Shown here one piece after another: positions 41,342-46,031 of a stretch of DNA of 46,031 nucleotides; position 1 is the stretch's first letter, and every line of letters begins with the position of its first letter. The DNA is from a bacterium (lineage in GTDB: Bacteria > Patescibacteriota > 4484-211 > GCA-002791395), in contig JALWZS010000038.1 in assembly GCA_027002475.1 (NCBI GenBank), positions 1 to 46,031 of the forward strand. Direction: 5' to 3'. A model generated the notes under the pieces. That model saw nothing but the letters and a program-made list of their open reading frames with translations. It did no database searches and was not told where the DNA came from. The translations under genes were made by a program, and so were the position numbers.

Positions 41342-41899
41342 ATGAAAGAAATAAAATCAATGCAACAAAAATATAAAGAAGAGGTCGTACCAAGGTGGCT
41401 CAAGGAAAAGGGCTATACAACCGAAATGGCTGTGCCTCGTATAACAAAGGTAGTTATTAACATGGGGCTTGGTGCTCTTAAAGAAAACCAGAAGGAAATA
41501 GATACGTACGTTGAGCAGCTAGAGTTAATTGCAGGGCAAAAGCCTGTTGTTCGCCATGCAAAGCAGTCTATCGCTGGATTTAATCTTCGCGAAGGTATGA
41601 AAATCGGTGCAGCTGTAACTCTACGAGGGCAAAGGATGTACAATTTCCTAGAAAAGGTATTTAATTACGTACTGCCTCGAACCCGTGACTTTAGGGGGCT
41701 TTCCGCCAAAGGTTTTGACGGGCACGGTAACTACTCGTTTGGGCTTGATGATCAAATGCTCTTTTTAGAGATCGACCCAAATAAGGTTAAAAGAAGGCAG
41801 GGGTTGCAAGTAACTATTGTTACAACAACAGATGATGACGAAAAAGCAAAAGAGCTGTTAGAAGAGTTGGGATTACCGCTTCGTAAGGAGGAGAAATAA
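41342..41899 (+). CDS. rplE: Ribosomal protein uL5
   Basis: A 185-residue uL5, which binds 5S rRNA and contacts the P-site t[59 protein letters not shown] and [20 protein letters not shown] are all typical. The stop TAA overlaps the rpsN ATG by one base. Confidence 0.97.
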   Translation: MKEIKSMQQKYKEEVVPRWLKEKGYTTEMAVPRITKVVINMGLGALKENQKEIDTYVEQLELIAGQKPVVRHAKQSIAGFNLREGMKIGAAVTLRGQRMYNFLEKVFNYVLPRTRDFRGLSAKGFDGHGNYSFGLDDQMLFLEIDPNKVKRRQGLQVTIVTTTDDDEKAKELLEELGLPLRKEEK

Positions 41900-42090
41900 T
41901 GGCGCAAAAATCTTGGATAGCTAGAAACAACAAAAAACAAAAACAAGGGAAGAAGATTCAAACAAGGAATCGATGCTGGCGATGTGGTCGCCCTCGCGGC
42001 TATATACGAAAATTCGGATTATGCAGAATTTGTTTTAGGGAAAAGGCCCTAAAGGGAGAATTGCCAGGTGTAGTAAAATCTAGCTGGTAA
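41899..42090 (+). CDS. rpsN: Ribosomal protein uS14, zinc type
   Basis: A 63-residue short uS14 with the four zinc-binding cysteines ([21 protein letters not shown]), so this is the zinc-dependent form. It ends [16 protein letters not shown] lies just before the start, inside rplE. Confidence 0.97.
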   Translation: MAQKSWIARNNKKQKQGKKIQTRNRCWRCGRPRGYIRKFGLCRICFREKALKGELPGVVKSSW

Positions 42091-42112
42091 GTTGGCTTAA
42101 AGAAAGGAAAAT

Positions 42113-42508
42113 ATGAACACAGACCCAATTGCAGATCTACTAACAAGAATAAGAAACGCCTATATGGCAAAAAGAATGAGCACAACTGCTCCGTACTCTA
42201 AGGTTAAAGAGCAGATTTTGTCCGTTCTAAAGAAGTATGAGTTTATCGATACCTACTCTGTAGAAGGGGAAGGCGTTAATAAAAAGTTGGTGATTGACTT
42301 AGCATACGACGAACAAGGTAAACCAATGGTTAGCGAAATTAAGCGAGTTAGCAAGCCAAGTCTTAGAAAGTACGTAAAGGCTAAAGACATAAAATCCGTT
42401 CGTGGTGGGTTTGGTATAGGGATTTATAGCACGAGCAAGGGGATTATGTCTGATAGAGATGCAAGAAGCGCAGGTCTTGGCGGCGAGTTTGTGGCTAAAG
42501 TCTGGTAA
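42113..42508 (+). CDS. rpsH: Ribosomal protein uS8
   Basis: A 131-residue uS8. The N-terminus TDPIADLLTRIRNAYMAKR and the C-terminus GIGIYSTSKGIMSDRDARSAG and GGEFVAKVW are diagnostic. AAAGGA lies before the ATG. In E. coli S8 represses the spc operon; whether it does here is unknown. Confidence 0.97.
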   Translation: MNTDPIADLLTRIRNAYMAKRMSTTAPYSKVKEQILSVLKKYEFIDTYSVEGEGVNKKLVIDLAYDEQGKPMVSEIKRVSKPSLRKYVKAKDIKSVRGGFGIGIYSTSKGIMSDRDARSAGLGGEFVAKVW

Positions 42509-42513
42509 ATATT

Positions 42514-43056
42514 ATGTCTAAGATAGGAAAACTACCAATACAAATCCCATCAAACGTAACAATTACAATTGATGGCAAAAACGTTGCAGTAAAAGGCGCT
42601 CTTGGTGAGCTTTCATATGTTTTGCCTGAAAGTATTGAGCTTGAGCAGCGTGAGAATGAGTTGGTTGTTGTCCCAAAAGATGAATCGCGACAAACAAAAG
42701 CATTTTGGGGGCTTTGGAGAAGCCTTTTAGCAAACGCTGTTGAGGGGGTTTCTAAGGGATTTGAGAAGCGTCTTGAGCTTGTTGGTGTTGGATACAGGGT
42801 GCAGAAAAAAGGTACAGGTCTTGAGTTAGAGGTCGGGTTTTCTCACAAAGTAAACTACGAGCCCCGCGAGGGGGTTACCTTAGACATTGATAAGGGAACA
42901 ATTATTGTTAAGGGCATAGATAAACAAAAGGTTGGACAAGTGGCAGCAGAAATCAGGGCAGTTCGTCCGCCTGAGCCTTACAAAGGTAAGGGGATAAGGT
43001 ATGTAGGAGAGGTTGTAAAACTAAAACCAGGTAAAACTGCAAAGGCAGGTATGTAA
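42514..43056 (+). CDS. rplF: Ribosomal protein uL6
   Basis: A 180-residue uL6 with two homologous domains near the factor-binding site. [16 protein letters not shown] at the start, [23 protein letters not shown] in the middle, and [21 protein letters not shown] at the end mark the family. Confidence 0.97.
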   Translation: MSKIGKLPIQIPSNVTITIDGKNVAVKGALGELSYVLPESIELEQRENELVVVPKDESRQTKAFWGLWRSLLANAVEGVSKGFEKRLELVGVGYRVQKKGTGLELEVGFSHKVNYEPREGVTLDIDKGTIIVKGIDKQKVGQVAAEIRAVRPPEPYKGKGIRYVGEVVKLKPGKTAKAGM

Positions 43057-43057
43057 C

Positions 43058-43423
43058 ATGGCAAAGAAAACACGACAAGAACAACGAAGAAAAAGACAAA
43101 TACACATAAGAAAAAGGGTTGCAGGTACTAGCGAAAGACCCAGACTTAATGTGTTTAGGTCAAGAACAAACATATTTGCTCAGATTATTGATGATGAGTT
43201 GGGCAAGACTTTAGTTAGTGCAAGCTCCATTGATAAAGAGATAAAGTCCACGGTAAAGGGTAAAAGGGGTATAGAGGTAGCTGCTATTGTTGGTGAGGAG
43301 ATTGCAAAAAGAGCGAAAGCAGCAGGAGTAACTAAGGTCGTTTTTGACAGGGCAGGGTATAAATATCATGGTAGAGTTAAAGCCTTAGCAGAAGCAGCAA
43401 GGCAAGGAGGATTAGAGTTTTAA
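43058..43423 (+). CDS. rplR: Ribosomal protein uL18
   Basis: A 121-residue uL18, which binds 5S rRNA with uL5. [26 protein letters not shown] and [27 protein letters not shown] are typical. One base separates its start from the rplF stop. Confidence 0.97.
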   Translation: MAKKTRQEQRRKRQIHIRKRVAGTSERPRLNVFRSRTNIFAQIIDDELGKTLVSASSIDKEIKSTVKGKRGIEVAAIVGEEIAKRAKAAGVTKVVFDRAGYKYHGRVKALAEAARQGGLEF

Positions 43424-43424
43424 A

Positions 43425-43964
43425 ATGGCTAAAAAAGTAACAGACATACCAGTTGAAGACAAAAACCAGCCAGAACTAGCTGAGGTTGTTGTCGAAATCA
43501 AAAGAACCTCTAAAAAAACCAAAGGAGGCGATAGGCTAAGCTTTACTGCTTTAGCGGTTGTTGGAGATAACGCAGGTTCTGTTGGAACCGCGCTTGGAAA
43601 AGCACCTGATGTTCGCGCGGCCATAAAAAAGGCAATCCGTAAAGCTAAAACAAAAATGATCTCATTTCCTCTTGTTGGAAAGGCAAAAACAATTCCGCAT
43701 GAGGTCGAGGTGAGAGTTGGCTCTACTACAGTGATGTTTAAGCCTGCTCCGGAAGGAACCGGTATTCGCGCTGGTGGTGCTATACGTTCTGTGCTTGAAG
43801 TAGCGGGAGTTAGTAATGTTGTTGCAAAGCGGCTTGGGTCTGATAGCAAAAAGAGTAGTGTTGATGCTACAATTCTTGCTCTTACTCAACTTAAAGACCC
43901 AAAGGAGCGAGTTTATACTAGGGTAGCTAAAAAGACTAAGAAAACTAAAAAGGAGGACAAATGA
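43425..43964 (+). CDS. rpsE: Ribosomal protein uS5
   Basis: A 179-residue uS5 involved in decoding accuracy. GGDRLSFTALAVVGDNAGSVGTALGKA and PEGTGIRAGGAIRSVLEVAGV are the family blocks. The C-terminus is Lys/Thr-rich. The stop overlaps the rplO start by four bases; the rpmD (L30) gene usually found here is absent. Confidence 0.97.
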   Translation: MAKKVTDIPVEDKNQPELAEVVVEIKRTSKKTKGGDRLSFTALAVVGDNAGSVGTALGKAPDVRAAIKKAIRKAKTKMISFPLVGKAKTIPHEVEVRVGSTTVMFKPAPEGTGIRAGGAIRSVLEVAGVSNVVAKRLGSDSKKSSVDATILALTQLKDPKERVYTRVAKKTKKTKKEDK

Positions 43965-44383
43965 ATTTACATAAATTGCCAAAAATAGTAAAAGGTTCTA
44001 AAAAAAGGGTTGGTAGAGGACTTGCATCTGGCAAGGGTAAAACTAGTGGTCGCGGAATGAACGGGCAACGTGCAAGGTTCCGCGTTCAACCTGGATTTGA
44101 AGGTGGTCAGACACCACTTATTAAAAGATTAAGGCAGCTTCGAGGGCGTGGATTTACAGGGCGCCCTTCTTTTATTGAATCGGTAAATTTGTCACAAATT
44201 GATGCGATGTTTAACGATGGAGATACAATCACGCTTGCGTTACTTCGCAAAAGAGGACTAGTTTCTAAAAAGGCTAAGGGGATAAAGATTTTGGGGCGAG
44301 GAAATCTTACAAAAAAGATTAAATTTGATGCAAGCATCAGGTTTTCTGCAAAGGCTCAGGAAAAGGTCTCTAAAGGAAACTAG
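43961..44383 (+). CDS. rplO: Ribosomal protein uL15
   Basis: A 140-residue uL15. KRVGRGLASGKGKTSGRGMNGQRAR and GFEGGQTPLIKRLRQLRGRGF mark the Gly-rich N-terminal half, and KIKFDASIRFSAKAQEKV the C-terminus. AAGGAGG precedes the ATG. It is the last ribosomal gene here; secY, adk and map do not follow. Confidence 0.96.
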   Translation: MNLHKLPKIVKGSKKRVGRGLASGKGKTSGRGMNGQRARFRVQPGFEGGQTPLIKRLRQLRGRGFTGRPSFIESVNLSQIDAMFNDGDTITLALLRKRGLVSKKAKGIKILGRGNLTKKIKFDASIRFSAKAQEKVSKGN

Positions 44384-44401
44384 TTTTTAAATACTCCCCT
44401 C

Positions 44402-44430
44402 TTGTATGAATTCCGTTGGCTAAGTATACT
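44402..44430 (+). promoter_or_regulatory. Promoter of the Lon-like gene, leaderless geometry
   Basis: TTGTAT (44402-44407), a 17-base spacer and TATACT (44425-44430) are followed by six bases and the ATG at 44437. The promoter sets the start codon and separates this gene from the ribosomal operon. Confidence 0.68.
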
Positions 44431-44436
44431 AACACT

Positions 44437-45600
44437 ATGCCTGATACTGCCGATAAGGATGTTTCTAAAATAACTGAAGATTCCCCCGATGCTGATGCGT
44501 CTTTTTTGCGGGTAGATGAGGTCGAAGCTCCAGAGTTAAAGGAGTTAATAAAAAGACTTGAGTCGGCGGACATTCCACCGGAGCTGCATAGCAAGGTAGA
44601 TAGAGAGCTAAGAAGTCTTAATCGTCAGTACGGCGAGGTCGGCTATAATGCTGCTTTTGATCAGGCCGAACGCTACATCGATTGGATTACGAACCTTCCT
44701 TGGAATAAAAGAAGTGAAGATAACCTTGACGTTGATAAGGCGCGTGAAATTTTGGAGACCACACACTACGGACTACAATCTGTAAAAGAACGAATCATTG
44801 AATACATTGCTGTGCTTCGTTTGCAAAAGTTAGCCAGGGAAGATGCAGAGCATAACGCCGTTGTTAAAGAAACTGTGAAACAAGGGGGACAGGCGGCGCC
44901 AGTTATCTTTTTGGTTGGTCTTCCTGGAATTGGAAAAACCTCCATTGCTTATACTGTGGCTAAAGCTCTAAATCGCGAGTTTATTCGAATTCCAATGGGT
45001 GGAATGGGAAGTGCGCTGCAGTTGCGTGGTGAGTCTCGTGTTAATCCTGAGGCAGAGCCAGGTCGCGTTATCAAAGGCTTAAGGCGTGCAGGAACTAAAA
45101 ACCCACTCATTCTCTTAGACGAAATTGACAGAACGGCTGAGCAAGCTAGAGCGCAAATTATGGGTGTTTTGCTTGAGCTTCTTGACCCTGAGCAAAACTT
45201 TGAGTTTACAGACTATTTTATCGATTATCCGTTTGATTTGTCTGAGGTTATGTTTATGGCGTCAGCAAACAATACTGCTGGAATTAGTAATGCGGTTCTT
45301 GACCGAATGGAGTTGATTAAAATGCCAGGTTATACCGACGAGGAAAAAATTGTTATTGCACGCGACTACTTGTTGCCGCGCCAGCTTAAACTAACAGGTA
45401 TGCCTGCTGATGCAATTACTTTTGCAGAGGATGTTTGGCCAGCAATTACTCGACCTCTTGGATATGATGCTGGTATTCGAACTATGTCTAGGATAATAAA
45501 CGCTGTTGTTCGAAAAGCAGCACTTAGAATGGCTGAAGGTCGAGGTGAAAAGTTTGAGATAACAAACGATAACATCAAAGAATTCATGCCAAATTACTAG
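44437..45600 (+). CDS. Lon-like AAA+ ATPase without a peptidase domain
   Basis: A 387-residue protein. The AAA+ module closely follows Lon: Walker A GLPGIGKTS (near residue 165), a pore-loop region RIPMGGMGSALQLRGES, Walker B LILLDEIDR, LELLDPEQNFEFTDYF, sensor 1 MASANN, the Arg finger in LDRMELIKMPGYTDEEK, and GYDAGIRTMSRIINAVVRKA. The N-terminal 150 residues match only the helical part of the Lon N domain (WITNLPWNK). The gene stops at 45600 where the Ser-Lys peptidase domain would begin, so it may unfold or remodel proteins without cleaving them. I chose the ATG at 44437 because the -10 box excludes the upstream TTG at 44416. Confidence 0.87.
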   Translation: MPDTADKDVSKITEDSPDADASFLRVDEVEAPELKELIKRLESADIPPELHSKVDRELRSLNRQYGEVGYNAAFDQAERYIDWITNLPWNKRSEDNLDVDKAREILETTHYGLQSVKERIIEYIAVLRLQKLAREDAEHNAVVKETVKQGGQAAPVIFLVGLPGIGKTSIAYTVAKALNREFIRIPMGGMGSALQLRGESRVNPEAEPGRVIKGLRRAGTKNPLILLDEIDRTAEQARAQIMGVLLELLDPEQNFEFTDYFIDYPFDLSEVMFMASANNTAGISNAVLDRMELIKMPGYTDEEKIVIARDYLLPRQLKLTGMPADAITFAEDVWPAITRPLGYDAGIRTMSRIINAVVRKAALRMAEGRGEKFEITNDNIKEFMPNY

Positions 45601-45641
45601 GAGGCGGACTCGCCGTTTTGGCTTCGCTTAGCAAGTAATGA

Positions 45642-45647
45642 TAAAAT
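45642..45647 (+). promoter_or_regulatory. -10 box of ung, leaderless geometry
   Basis: TAAAAT is followed by six bases and the ATG at 45654. A TTGGCT (45618-45623) lies 18 bases upstream as a possible -35. Confidence 0.6.
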
Positions 45648-45653
45648 TCCTTT

Positions 45654-46031
45654 ATGGATGTGAAAATCCACCCTTCTTGGAAGGCCGTTCTTAACGATTA
45701 CTTCAACACTGATAAGTTTAAAGACCTTGCTGATTTTGTACGTGAAGAATACGCCAAAAAGCATATCTTACCGCCACCAAGCTTAATATTTAATGCATTT
45801 AACCTATGCCCGTTTGATAAGGTGCGCGTAGTTATTGTTGGGCAGGATCCATATCACACTCCGGGTGCAGCAATGGGGTTGGCTTTTTCTGTTCCAAGCA
45901 AAAAGATGCAGCCGTCACTACAAAACATCTTTAAAGAAATAAAAAGCGACCTTGGTATAGATGATCCTAATCTTCCAAGTTCTGGTGACCTGTCTTATCT
46001 AGCAAAACAAGGGGTTTTGCTTCTTAATGCG
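45654..46031 (+). CDS. ung: Uracil-DNA glycosylase, family 1 (5' part)
   Basis: The first 126 residues of a UDG that removes uracil from DNA. The catalytic water-activating loop VVIVGQDPYHTPGAAMGLAFSV is present with its Asp, followed by QPSLQNIFKEI and the QGVLLLN segment. The frame runs off the right edge of the window. It starts with the ATG at 45654, six bases after a -10 box, and reads MDVKIHPSWKAVLNDYF. Confidence 0.95.
   Translation, partial: MDVKIHPSWKAVLNDYFNTDKFKDLADFVREEYAKKHILPPPSLIFNAFNLCPFDKVRVVIVGQDPYHTPGAAMGLAFSVPSKKMQPSLQNIFKEIKSDLGIDDPNLPSSGDLSYLAKQGVLLLNA

Noticed and set aside
40621-41403. A 260-codon minus-strand frame over rplN and rplX
   Set aside because: It is antisense to two certain ribosomal genes and its product is compositionally odd, with no domain; it is a shadow frame.

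Overview
The window reads as the chromosome of a Candidate Phyla Radiation (Patescibacteria) bacterium, probably near Microgenomates, WWE3 or Dojkabacteria; the exact phylum cannot be fixed from this sequence. The reasons are an AT-rich and very tightly packed gene order, standard stop codons (TGA is a normal stop), no L30 gene between S5 and L15, a PrgI/VirB4 secretion-type operon, a DUF4012 protein, a degenerate PP2C-like protein with a beta-propeller, and shortened house-keeping proteins.

Layout. 1-592 is the 3' part of recF. 719-5248 (minus) is a four-gene, translationally coupled operon resembling part of a type IV secretion or conjugation machine (PrgI, a coiled-coil/carboxypeptidase-regulatory-like protein, a TraC/VirB4 N-terminal-like protein and a VirB4 ATPase). 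5348-7078 (plus) is the origin-proximal set rpmH-rnpA-yidC-jag. 7121-13326 (plus) holds cell-surface genes: an O-antigen-ligase-like protein, an isoprenylcysteine-methyltransferase-like membrane enzyme, an RNase H, a Wzz-like protein and a 1094-residue SDR/DUF4012 fusion. 13313-28737 mixes house-keeping genes (L25, ValRS, TsaC, TsaD, LepA) with three unknown proteins and two membrane glycosyltransferases. 28811-31138 carries a PAP2 phosphatase and a further GT-C-like enzyme. 31253-32153 is tmRNA with its partner smpB directly upstream. 32277-35530 has comF and a three-gene envelope operon (PH-domain protein, small membrane protein, PP2C-like/propeller protein). A tRNA-Cys follows. 36074-44383 is an S10/spc-type ribosomal operon from L3 to L15 (19 genes). 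A Lon-like AAA+ ATPase without a peptidase domain and the 5' part of ung end the window.

How it works together. The ribosomal operon, tmRNA/SmpB, TsaC/TsaD, ValRS, LepA, YidC and RnpA form a translation and membrane-insertion set. The membrane glycosyltransferases, ligase, Wzz-like protein, DUF4012 fusion and PAP2 enzyme are probably a surface-glycan set built on a polyprenyl carrier; this is inference from families.

Main oddities. (i) Genes at the heads of transcription units have a TATAAT-like box ending about 6-8 bases before the start codon, which points to leaderless mRNAs, while genes inside operons carry Shine-Dalgarno sequences. (ii) The L3 leader holds a terminator hairpin with a competing antiterminator pairing. 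(iii) tsaD contains two related repeat elements inserted in frame, and lepA a smaller repeat-like insertion. (iv) Convergent genes almost always overlap or abut, with no visible intrinsic terminator.
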